A DNA stretch of 6,865 nucleotides from Clostridiales bacterium UBA8960 (GTDB taxonomy: Bacteria; Bacillota; Clostridia; Peptostreptococcales; Acidaminobacteraceae). Made by a program: the position numbers and the translations under genes. The notes under the pieces are model-generated. The model searched no databases. It worked only from the letters and a program-made list of their open reading frames with translations, and was not told the DNA's origin. The first letter of the stretch is position 1. Each line of letters begins with the position of its first letter. The stretch is taken from assembly GCA_003482695.1 (NCBI GenBank), contig DMYC01000160.1:1-6865 (forward strand), written 5' to 3'. This document shows positions 1 to 6,101 of this stretch, piece after piece.

Positions 1-798
1 CACGGTAAGCCGCTTAGGCAGGCACGCCAAGGCATTGGGATGATTTTTCAAAACTTCAATCTTCTCAGCAGCAAAACCGTTTACGAAAATGTTGCCTTTC
101 CACTTCGACTTCAAAATATGGATTCTGAAGCGATTCATGAACGCGTCATGATGCTTCTTGAAAAAGTGGAACTTTCAGACAAGGCGAAGGCGTATCCCAT
201 CAACCTTAGTGGTGGGCAAAAACAACGGGTGGGCATCGCAAGAGCGCTCGCGAACGCACCTGACGTTCTACTTTGCGATGAAGCCACTTCCGCTCTTGAT
301 CCCAAAACGACCAAGCAGATTCTAGAGCTGCTGAAGCGAATCAATCAAGAACTCGGGGTCACACTTGTCGTCATCACGCATGAAATGGATGTCATCAAAT
401 CCATTTGTAACCGCGTTGCCATCCTCGAATCCGGCAAAGTGATCGCCGAAGGGGGTACAATCGAGTTATTTACTCGCCCTACCGATGAAAAAACACGTCA
501 CTTTCTAGGGGAAGTAGACAACCCATTAATCCCTCAAATTGGCGAGCGCTTGGCACTTACCTTTGCAGAGGGCAGTGCAAAATTTCCGGTATTGTCGCGG
601 ATCATTCGCAAGTTCGAAGTGGATATCAATATTCTATCCGGTACGATTGAATCCATTCAAGATCAACCTGTTGGCAAGCTCGTCGTCGAAATCGAACTAG
701 AAGCCTCGCCGAACACAAGCAAAAAAATAAAAGCGATCATCGAAGCGCTTCATGCTGAAAACGTGGTGGTCGAAACCATTTCGGAGGTGCTCTCATGA
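1..798 (+). CDS. metN: Methionine ABC importer ATP-binding protein MetN (5' truncated)
   Basis: This is the ATPase subunit of the MetNIQ importer, which hydrolyses ATP at the inner face of the membrane to drive methionine uptake. The reading frame is open from base 1, so the Met codon at 40 is internal and the gene begins outside the window; about 75 N-terminal residues, including Walker A, are missing compared with the usual ~340. Counting from that Met, the Q-loop QNFNLL is at 4-9, the ABC signature LSGGQKQR at 56-63, Walker B VLLCDE at 76-81 followed by the D-loop SALD, and the H-loop His at 114. Residues from about 170 to 250 match the C-terminal NIL domain, which in E. coli MetN binds methionine and inhibits transport; this domain separates MetN from other ABC ATPases. 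The stop overlaps the metI start (ATGA, 795-798), indicating translational coupling. Confidence 0.95.
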   Translation, partial: HGKPLRQARQGIGMIFQNFNLLSSKTVYENVAFPLRLQNMDSEAIHERVMMLLEKVELSDKAKAYPINLSGGQKQRVGIARALANAPDVLLCDEATSALDPKTTKQILELLKRINQELGVTLVVITHEMDVIKSICNRVAILESGKVIAEGGTIELFTRPTDEKTRHFLGEVDNPLIPQIGERLALTFAEGSAKFPVLSRIIRKFEVDINILSGTIESIQDQPVGKLVVEIELEASPNTSKKIKAIIEALHAENVVVETISEVLS

Positions 799-1445
799 TT
801 CACTTGCTTCTTAGAGCAACACTTGAAACCTTTTATATGGTCTTGGTTTCAACTTTTTTTACCGTTTTATTCGGTCTGCCGCTCGGCATCGTCTTAGTGG
901 TGACATCAAAAGGGCATATCCATGCCCATAAAGGCCTTAATGCCATATTGTCATACGTGGTCAACATGGCGCGTTCTTTGCCATTCATCATCCTAATGAT
1001 CTTCATCATCCCCTTCACACGCATGGTGGTCGGGACATCCATCGGCACAACGGCAGCTATTGTACCGCTCGTCGTCGCTGCGATTCCCTTTTTCGCTCGC
1101 ATCGTGGAAAGTGCACTGCATGAAGTGGATGGTGGTGTTGTTGAAGCCGCTATCGCAATGGGTGCCAGCCCAATTGAGATCATCACACGTGTCCTCATAC
1201 CGGAAGCACTTCCATCACTGATTTTGGGGACGACGATTACGATTATCAACCTACTTGGCTACTCCGCCATGGCAGGTGCTGTCGGAGGGGGCGGTATAGG
1301 CGACCTTGCGATTCGCTATGGTTACCACCGCTTCAACACGGAAATCATGTTCGCCACCATCATCCTTCTCGTCGTTCTTGTACAGGGGCTTCAAACCACA
1401 GGCAATCTTATCGCAAACCGTGTACAAAAACATAGAAGGCGATAA
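795..1445 (+). CDS. metI: Methionine ABC importer permease MetI
   Basis: This is the membrane-spanning subunit of the methionine importer; a dimer forms the channel and docks two MetN subunits. The 216 residues match the usual family length of ~215-220. About five hydrophobic segments are visible (roughly 11-36, 50-73, 82-102, 142-165 and 184-202). The EAA coupling loop that contacts the ATPase is at 117-137 (EAA...MGAS...I..VLIPEALP). The glycine-rich stretch AGAVGGGGIGDLAIRYGY at 160-177 is characteristic of MetI. The start is supported by GGAGG at 783-787, seven bases upstream, lying inside the end of metN. It overlaps metN by four bases and precedes metQ by 44 bases, so the three are one operon. 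The C-terminus is basic (KHRRR). Confidence 0.95.
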   Translation: MIHLLLRATLETFYMVLVSTFFTVLFGLPLGIVLVVTSKGHIHAHKGLNAILSYVVNMARSLPFIILMIFIIPFTRMVVGTSIGTTAAIVPLVVAAIPFFARIVESALHEVDGGVVEAAIAMGASPIEIITRVLIPEALPSLILGTTITIINLLGYSAMAGAVGGGGIGDLAIRYGYHRFNTEIMFATIILLVVLVQGLQTTGNLIANRVQKHRRR

Positions 1446-1489
1446 ATTTGAATCATAAAAACACTATAATTTGAAAAGGAGACACAAAA

Positions 1490-2293
1490 ATGACAAAAAA
1501 AATAACAGCTTTCACACTGGTTCTTGTACTTTCAATTCTTACTCTGATCGGCTGCGGCGCGAAGGAAGAGTCAGGTACGGTACTTAAAGTAGGCGCAACA
1601 CCTGTGCCGCATTCCGAATTGCTTGAACTCGTCAAATCCGATCTTTTGGCAGAGGGCATCACACTTGAAATTGTCGAGTTTACGGACTATGTCACACCAA
1701 ATTTGGCTCTTAATGATGGAGAGATTTCAGCGAACTTCTTTCAGCATGTCCCATATATGACATCCTTCTCTGCAGAACACAAACTTGATCTAGTGAGCGC
1801 AGGAACAGTGCACGTTGAACCTCTTGGACTTTATTCCAATACATTCGAAGACATAGCATCGATTCCAGTAGGTGCTGTCATCGCGATTCCGAATGACCCG
1901 ACCAATGAAGGGCGTGCCCTCTTGCTCCTACAATCAGCTGGCCTAATCAAACTTAAAGCTGGCGTTAGCCTTGAAGCGACTGATGCGGACATCATCGACA
2001 ACCCGCTTGGACTCGTCTTTAAACCAATAGACGCCTCACAACTTCCTCGTACGCTCGACGACGTGGATGGTGCCGTAATCAACACAAATTACGCCCTTGA
2101 AGCAAACCTGAATCCGGTTGAAGATGCCGTTATCTTAGAGGGTGCAGATTCGCCTTATGCGAACATCGTCACTGTGAGATCTGCGGATTTGAACAGTGAT
2201 GCGATTAAAAAACTCGTCGCGGCACTTCAGTCTGAGAAAGTGAAAAAATTCATAGAAGAAAAATATGGTGGCGCTGTGGTGCCTGCGTTTTAA
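1490..2293 (+). CDS. metQ: Methionine-binding lipoprotein MetQ (NlpA family)
   Basis: This is the extracytoplasmic substrate-binding protein that captures methionine and delivers it to MetI. The N-terminus is a lipoprotein signal peptide: basic MTKK, a hydrophobic core, then the lipobox LIGC with the lipidated Cys at 22, so the mature protein would be anchored to the outer face of the cytoplasmic membrane. Family blocks are in order: GATPVPHSE at 36-44, ANFFQHVPYM at 81-90, DPTNEGRALLLL at 136-147, QLPRTLDDVD at 184-193, INTNYALEA at 197-205 and SPYANIV at 221-227. The length of 267 is normal. The ATG at 1490 has an AGGAG at 1477-1481. The gene directly follows metNI, as in Firmicutes operons. 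Exact ligand preference (L- or D-methionine, or a related compound) cannot be read from sequence. A palindromic repeat begins two bases after the stop. Confidence 0.95.
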   Translation: MTKKITAFTLVLVLSILTLIGCGAKEESGTVLKVGATPVPHSELLELVKSDLLAEGITLEIVEFTDYVTPNLALNDGEISANFFQHVPYMTSFSAEHKLDLVSAGTVHVEPLGLYSNTFEDIASIPVGAVIAIPNDPTNEGRALLLLQSAGLIKLKAGVSLEATDADIIDNPLGLVFKPIDASQLPRTLDDVDGAVINTNYALEANLNPVEDAVILEGADSPYANIVTVRSADLNSDAIKKLVAALQSEKVKKFIEEKYGGAVVPAF

Positions 2294-2295
2294 TA

Positions 2296-2334
2296 AATAA
2301 TCAGGAGAGTGATCAAGGGGTCGGCCCCCCCTGA
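2296..2334 (+). repeat. Gene-end palindromic repeat, degenerate copy A1 behind metQ
   Basis: This copy has a half-unit (AATAATCAGG, 2296-2305), a short spacer, then TGATCA followed by a G-run, TCGG, a C-run and CTGA. It is the same architecture as the copies at 2334-2380 and 4932-4973, read on the + strand, but with mismatches in the stem (AAGGGG facing seven Cs), and its last bases are replaced by the next copy. It starts two bases after the metQ stop and may act as a weak transcription terminator for metNIQ, although no T-run follows directly. Confidence 0.7.
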
Positions 2335-2380
2335 AATGATCAGGGGGTCCGACCCCCTGATCATTTCCCCCCTGATCATT
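2334..2380 (-). repeat. Gene-end palindromic repeat, copy A2 behind the EAL gene
   Basis: Bases 2334-2366 form a perfect inverted repeat: two 16-base arms (AAATGATCAGGGGGTC and its complement) around a single centre base at 2350. On the minus strand it is preceded by the half-unit AATGATCAGG (2380-2371) and a GGGGAAA-type spacer. It begins four bases after the stop of the minus-strand EAL gene. Bases 2334-2363 are identical to 4932-4961. The stem is strong but is followed by only a short T-run on either strand, so terminator activity at this convergent junction is plausible rather than certain. It lies back-to-back with copy A1. Confidence 0.85.
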
Positions 2381-2384
2381 TTGA

Positions 2385-4850
2385 TTACTTTTTATTCGCA
2401 AGAACCAAACTTAACAAAGCTTCACGATCAATCGGTTTAGAAAATAAAAAACCTTGATACTTATAACAGCCTAAATCAATTAATCCAGTTAATTGTTCAC
2501 TTGTTTCGACACCTTCAGCAATAATTTGAGTTTCAATTTTTTCAGCCAAATCGATCATTGTCGATATCACATTTGCGACTTTTGGGTTTTCGAGGAATGT
2601 TGAAACGAACGAACGATCAATTTTTATCGCACTAACTGGAAACTCACTCAAATATTTAAGCGAAGAATACCCTGTTCCAAAATCATCTAAGTGGACTTGA
2701 TACCCAAGCGCCATAAGTTTGACGATATTGTCCTTTACTAGAGATAAATGCCTAGAAAACGCAGTTTCAGTCAACTCAAATATCAAAGCACTACGATCGA
2801 TGTCAAATTTCATCACTTCAAACTCAATACGATCAATAAATTGAGGGTCTAAGAGTTCAACTACCGAAATGTTAACAGATATAGGCAATATGATGTTGTA
2901 AAGCAATTTCATCTCAGATTGAAACTTAATCACTTCTGAAATCATGAATTGATCTAGCTGATCAATAACGCCTAAGCTTTCTGCACGTGGAATAAACTCA
3001 ATTGGCGGTATATTCCCTAACTTACCATGTTTCCAGCGCATAAGCGCTTCAACGCCTATAATGGTACCTTGCCTATCATATTGAGGTTGATACGCGACAG
3101 CAATTTCATTTCTTGATATCGCTTCGAATAGACCTGTCTCAATTTGTGTTTCATAAATTTGCTTTTGGTGCATCGCACTATCAAACCAAGTAACGCGATC
3201 TTCGTGACTTAAATTAAGCTGATTTCTCAGTAGTGCAGATTCTGATTTCTCAAGCTCAATCATTCCTTGGTCTTCAATATTCACATCATCACACAATATA
3301 TATCCACCAACTGCAACAGAAATTTTAACCATCATTGCCTCTAAAACTTTCATTACAGCAACTTCATCATTAATGGCACTAATAATTTTATCTATTTGAG
3401 CGATGGTCTGTTCACTTATTAGTAAAGCATATTTTCCATTTGCCAAGTCAAAAATCTGAGTGGACTCATCATGTGAAATGTGCTCACTTATTGCGAGTCC
3501 TAATTTATAATGAATCAACTCTAAAATAGTTTGACCTACCGTTTCCGAATAGTGGTTATGCTCTTTATAACTGAGACAAATAAGCGCTTTTCGACCTAAA
3601 TCATCGTTTTGAATACGCTTATTTAGAGACTGAATCAGATAATCTCTGTTATAAAATCCGGTTTGAGCATTGTGAAACGCATAATATTCCACTTTGTCTT
3701 TATATAAATTGAGCTCTTCATAATTTTCTCTTAACGTTTCTTCAGATGCAGCCATTTCTTCATATAAAGCTTGAATTTCCTGGTAATTATGTTCAAGTTC
3801 ACTCTCTCTTTCAAGTATACTTTCTCTCATCATCTGAAACACGGTTGCAAACTGGCCAATCTCGTCATTTTGATGGATTAAATCCGAAGAAATTTCTTGT
3901 GAGTAGTCCCCCACGCCAATTAACTCGGCATGACGCTTCAACTTTACAATTGGCGTTGAAATTTTCTTGCTTATCTTTAAGGCAAAAACGATAGAAATCA
4001 AAAGAGTCATTAAATAAATAAGGAAAAAATTGAATGATGTCTCCTGTACGCCATTATAAAAAAATGATGCCGGGACTTTTACCCAAAGTACCCATGGGGC
4101 ATCAGCTAGTCGCGCAGCGACAAACGTCATATCAGCGACTTCAAATCGACTCTTTTCTTTCTCAAAATCAACAATAAGATCATTTATTGTCAAAGCTTTT
4201 GACTGATTGACAAAGATCATCGGATCGTGGTAAGCCACTAGCAATCCGTTCTCGTCGATCAAAAAAGCTTCTCCTCCACTTGGAATGGTGAAAGCTTTCA
4301 GCTTTTGAGATAGTTCGTCAAGGTTGATGGCCATGTTCAAAATGCCTTTGACTTCACGATCGAAAACTCTTTTTCTAAGCACTGTGACAATATTTCCCGT
4401 GCCAGCATCATACGATGGAAAGTCTACAAAAATATCTTCCATTTCAGATACGATTTTAACCCAATATCTATTTTCCCATGAATACCCATCAGGTGGAATC
4501 CAGCCATCTGAACTTGTAAAATGCCCAGAATCGGTGAGTGTATTGAAATAACTATATAACATAAAATTATTAGATTTAGACATATTGTAAGTGAATGCCG
4601 CAATATTCTCTTGAGAGTAATCGCTTGTAAATGTGAGCGCATTCACTTGACCTTCTAAGTATCCCTTTTGAAGTTGTATAAAGTTATCCATTTCGAGTGC
4701 GAGTTCCATGGCCAATGAATTGATGTAAGCTTCATTGCTCGCTTCAACCATGGTTTTTGCGCGATATGTACCATATATAGATATAACGGTTGCTACTAAA
4801 AGCGTAATGACAAACGCCATCGCGAGTATTTTAAAACGGATAGACTTCAT
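2385..4850 (-). CDS. Membrane sensor c-di-GMP phosphodiesterase (dCache-HAMP-degenerate GGDEF-EAL)
   Basis: This is a predicted receptor that hydrolyses cyclic di-GMP to pGpG in response to an external signal. In order, the 821 residues show: a membrane segment (8-28), an extracytoplasmic dCache-like domain (30-272), a second membrane segment (275-293), HAMP (295-350), a Glu-rich coiled coil (345-385), a GGDEF-like domain (386-555) and EAL (565-815). The EAL catalytic set appears complete: E601 (EAL), N660, E665, E692, D722-D723 (DDFGTGYSS), K743, E779 and Q799. The GGDEF domain keeps its entry motif (AFHNAQTGFYNR, 391-402), but its signature is ANGKY (470-474) and the metal-binding Asp region reads LICLSYK, so cyclase activity is not expected; it may be regulatory. 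The ATG has GGAGGG four bases upstream (4859-4854). The gene stands alone, convergent with metNIQ, and sampled lines are about 35% GC against 52-55% in neighbours. Ligand unknown. Confidence 0.92.
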   Translation of the reverse strand: MKSIRFKILAMAFVITLLVATVISIYGTYRAKTMVEASNEAYINSLAMELALEMDNFIQLQKGYLEGQVNALTFTSDYSQENIAAFTYNMSKSNNFMLYSYFNTLTDSGHFTSSDGWIPPDGYSWENRYWVKIVSEMEDIFVDFPSYDAGTGNIVTVLRKRVFDREVKGILNMAINLDELSQKLKAFTIPSGGEAFLIDENGLLVAYHDPMIFVNQSKALTINDLIVDFEKEKSRFEVADMTFVAARLADAPWVLWVKVPASFFYNGVQETSFNFFLIYLMTLLISIVFALKISKKISTPIVKLKRHAELIGVGDYSQEISSDLIHQNDEIGQFATVFQMMRESILERESELEHNYQEIQALYEEMAASEETLRENYEELNLYKDKVEYYAFHNAQTGFYNRDYLIQSLNKRIQNDDLGRKALICLSYKEHNHYSETVGQTILELIHYKLGLAISEHISHDESTQIFDLANGKYALLISEQTIAQIDKIISAINDEVAVMKVLEAMMVKISVAVGGYILCDDVNIEDQGMIELEKSESALLRNQLNLSHEDRVTWFDSAMHQKQIYETQIETGLFEAISRNEIAVAYQPQYDRQGTIIGVEALMRWKHGKLGNIPPIEFIPRAESLGVIDQLDQFMISEVIKFQSEMKLLYNIILPISVNISVVELLDPQFIDRIEFEVMKFDIDRSALIFELTETAFSRHLSLVKDNIVKLMALGYQVHLDDFGTGYSSLKYLSEFPVSAIKIDRSFVSTFLENPKVANVISTMIDLAEKIETQIIAEGVETSEQLTGLIDLGCYKYQGFLFSKPIDREALLSLVLANKK

Positions 4851-4923
4851 AAACCCTCCGATTTCGACTAAAATAGTATCTTAATCTATTCTACCCTACT
4901 TGACGTTATTATGGTAGAGATGT

Positions 4924-4961
4924 AAAAACAAAAATGATCAGGGGGTCCGACCCCCTGATCA
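4924..4961 (-). terminator. Intrinsic terminator of the DUF3793-flavodoxin operon
   Basis: On the minus strand, 19 bases after the flavodoxin stop, a hairpin with stem TGATCAGGGGGTC and its complement (4961-4936) is followed by ATTTTTGTTTTTAC (T-rich at 4934-4924). A long GC-rich stem followed directly by a U-tract is the standard Rho-independent design. The hairpin is also the palindromic core of repeat copy B. Confidence 0.85.
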
Positions 4962-4973
4962 CTCCTGATCATT
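4932..4973 (-). repeat. Gene-end palindromic repeat, copy B behind flavodoxin
   Basis: On the minus strand this copy reads half-unit AATGATCAGG (4973-4964), a two-base spacer AG, then the palindrome TGATCAGGGGGTCGGACC and onward to CATTT. Bases 4932-4961 match 2334-2363 exactly over 30 bases, including the asymmetric centre, so the two cores are direct repeats flanking the EAL gene. It starts six bases after the flavodoxin stop and has the same orientation to its gene as copies A1 and A2 have to theirs. Confidence 0.88.
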
Positions 4974-4979
4974 CTTAAA

Positions 4980-5408
4980 CTACGCAGAAGCAATTCGCTC
5001 CCCAAATGCCTTGCAAATCGAAACGCCCTCATCATCAGGGGTTTCATTGATCATTAAACCCTCTTCGAACAATTTGGCGCCACTTGTTTCCACACGTGTC
5101 TGCCAATCTCTCATCCACTCGCCATCTCCCCAGCCATACGAGCCAAACAAGGCCACGTTTTTACCGGACAATTTTCCCTCAAGTGAAGTGAAAAACGGCT
5201 CAAAATCTATTTCCTCTAAAACTTCTGCACCCATCGAAGGGCAACCAAGTACCAACTGATCAAATTCAAGAGCCTTTTCAACTGAAATGTCTTCAACCTT
5301 GTATAGTGATGCCTCAGCACCAGCAGATAAAGCACCAGCCAAAATAGCCTCTGCCATGATTTCAGTATTTCCCGTACCACTCCAATAAATAATTGCGATT
5401 TTTTTCAC
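4980..5408 (-). CDS. Short-chain flavodoxin
   Basis: This is a cytoplasmic one- or two-electron carrier with non-covalent FMN, able to replace ferredoxin in low-potential electron transfer. The 142 residues fit the short-chain class and resemble Clostridium beijerinckii flavodoxin closely: phosphate loop SGTGNT at 10-15, the first isoalloxazine loop CPSMGAEVLEE at 56-66, and the second loop GSYGWGDGEWMRDW at 89-102, where W93 corresponds to the stacking Trp (W90 in C. beijerinckii). The residue after the flipping glycine is Ala61 instead of the Asp58 of C. beijerinckii. The start codon is GTG (5408-5406), supported by GGGAGGG at 5423-5417. It lies 65 bases after the DUF3793 gene on the same strand with no terminator between them, so it is probably in the same Fur-controlled operon, and it ends at a strong terminator. 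Its physiological partner is not evident. Confidence 0.95.
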   Translation of the reverse strand: MKKIAIIYWSGTGNTEIMAEAILAGALSAGAEASLYKVEDISVEKALEFDQLVLGCPSMGAEVLEEIDFEPFFTSLEGKLSGKNVALFGSYGWGDGEWMRDWQTRVETSGAKLFEEGLMINETPDDEGVSICKAFGERIASA

Positions 5409-5473
5409 GATTTAAGCCCTCCCAATATATTGTTTTACGAATCGTTCTCAAATAGCTCGAAACATTAGACAGA

Positions 5474-6031
5474 CTAGGCCGCCTGAAGAATTTGTCTCAA
5501 AGACAGCCCCAGCTCAATTCTGCTATACATTTCATCGCGAACTTTGCTGTATGAATCAAACAGACATCTCGCTTCATCTGCATCGCCGTAAACTTTCCAA
5601 TAGCCACAGAATTTACAGTTCTGACCTTTATTCTTGATAAAGCCCAGCACATCCACTAGTGGGTATCCTAAGAAAACGCCTACTTCATGAGGAAAACCAC
5701 CTGCTTCAACAATGCGTTGCCTCAAGTGTCCAAGTACTGCATCAAACCCGCTGTACATCGGATAACCTTGGGTAATCAAATAACCCCAAATCTCTGGAGC
5801 ATTTAGATGTTTTTCCAGCATTTCTCTATGATAGACCAATGTCAATTCCCTTTTAGAACACGCCAACATTCTTTCCATGTAGACGCCCTTTTCGACTAAA
5901 GCATTACGTGTATCATCGATTTCTTCCACTGTATGATATTTTACCATCAACTCGTGCGCCACCAAATTTGAAGGCTTAAGCCCTACGATCGTTGGTGCAC
6001 AATGAAATGCCAACATCTTATCTAAATTCAC
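5474..6031 (-). CDS. DUF3793 family protein, iron-regulated, function unknown
   Basis: The protein matches DUF3793, a family of unknown function in anaerobic Firmicutes that is often encoded beside flavodoxin and iron-uptake genes. Family blocks are visible in the 185-residue form: HCAPTIVGLKPSNL at 10-23, FPHEVGVFLGYPLVDVLGF at 113-131 and CGYWKVYGD at 142-150, with a C-x-x-C pair at 139/142. There is no signal peptide or membrane segment, so it is probably cytoplasmic. I chose GTG at 6031-6029 as the start because a perfect AGGAGG (6045-6040) lies eight bases upstream. The longer ATG start at 6052 would add seven residues, would place that ribosome site inside the coding region, and has no Shine-Dalgarno of its own. 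A Fur box and promoter lie just upstream and flavodoxin follows, so a role in iron-limited redox metabolism is inferred; no catalytic activity can be assigned. Confidence 0.85.
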   Translation of the reverse strand: MNLDKMLAFHCAPTIVGLKPSNLVAHELMVKYHTVEEIDDTRNALVEKGVYMERMLACSKRELTLVYHREMLEKHLNAPEIWGYLITQGYPMYSGFDAVLGHLRQRIVEAGGFPHEVGVFLGYPLVDVLGFIKNKGQNCKFCGYWKVYGDADEARCLFDSYSKVRDEMYSRIELGLSLRQILQAA

Positions 6032-6039
6032 CCAATTGT

Positions 6040-6045
6040 CCTCCT
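6040..6045 (-). promoter_or_regulatory. Ribosome binding site that sets the DUF3793 start
   Basis: AGGAGG on the minus strand, eight bases from the in-frame GTG at 6031. It lies inside the longer open frame starting at 6052, which argues for the GTG start. Confidence 0.8.
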
Positions 6046-6082
6046 TTTGCATTTCAACTGAGAATGTTTTTCAACTGCCCTC

Positions 6083-6101
6083 TATAATGATAATCATTCT
6101 C
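6083..6101 (-). promoter_or_regulatory. Fur box controlling the DUF3793-flavodoxin operon
   Basis: The + strand reads TATAATGATAATCATTCTC, 17 of 19 matches to the classical Fur consensus GATAATGATAATCATTATC. Read on the minus strand, TGAGAATGATTATCA matches the 7-1-7 form at all but one defined position. It covers the -10 hexamer and part of the spacer of the promoter at 6087-6115, so iron-loaded Fur bound here would block RNA polymerase: the geometry of classical repression. Confidence 0.9.

Noticed and set aside
833..1249. 138-residue minus-strand open frame inside metI
   Set aside because: It lies wholly within metI, has low-complexity Met/Thr/Ser-rich composition, and resembles no family; it is a shadow of the real gene.
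1465..1470. Perfect TATAAT in the gap between metI and metQ, a possible internal promoter
   Set aside because: There is no -35-like hexamer at a suitable distance, and a transcript starting about seven bases downstream would begin inside the metQ ribosome site.
2296..2380. CRISPR-like array or attachment site
   Set aside because: The repeats are adjoining palindromes without regular unique spacers, and no cas, integrase or transposase gene is present in the window.
4863..4884. TTAA, 14 bases, CGAAAT before the EAL gene, resembling a flagellar sigma-D promoter
   Set aside because: Both halves deviate from consensus and the transcript would start in the Shine-Dalgarno. No convincing promoter was found in 4851-4931.
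4890..4918. Six-base inverted repeat TCTACC...GGTAGA upstream of the EAL gene as an operator
   Set aside because: The arms are short and 17 bases apart, and there is no neighbouring regulator; such a match is expected by chance.
5424..5451. TTGAGA, 16 bases, TATATT in front of flavodoxin as its own promoter
   Set aside because: The hexamers are good, but the start of transcription would fall at about 5417, at the end of the GGGAGGG ribosome site, leaving no usable leader.
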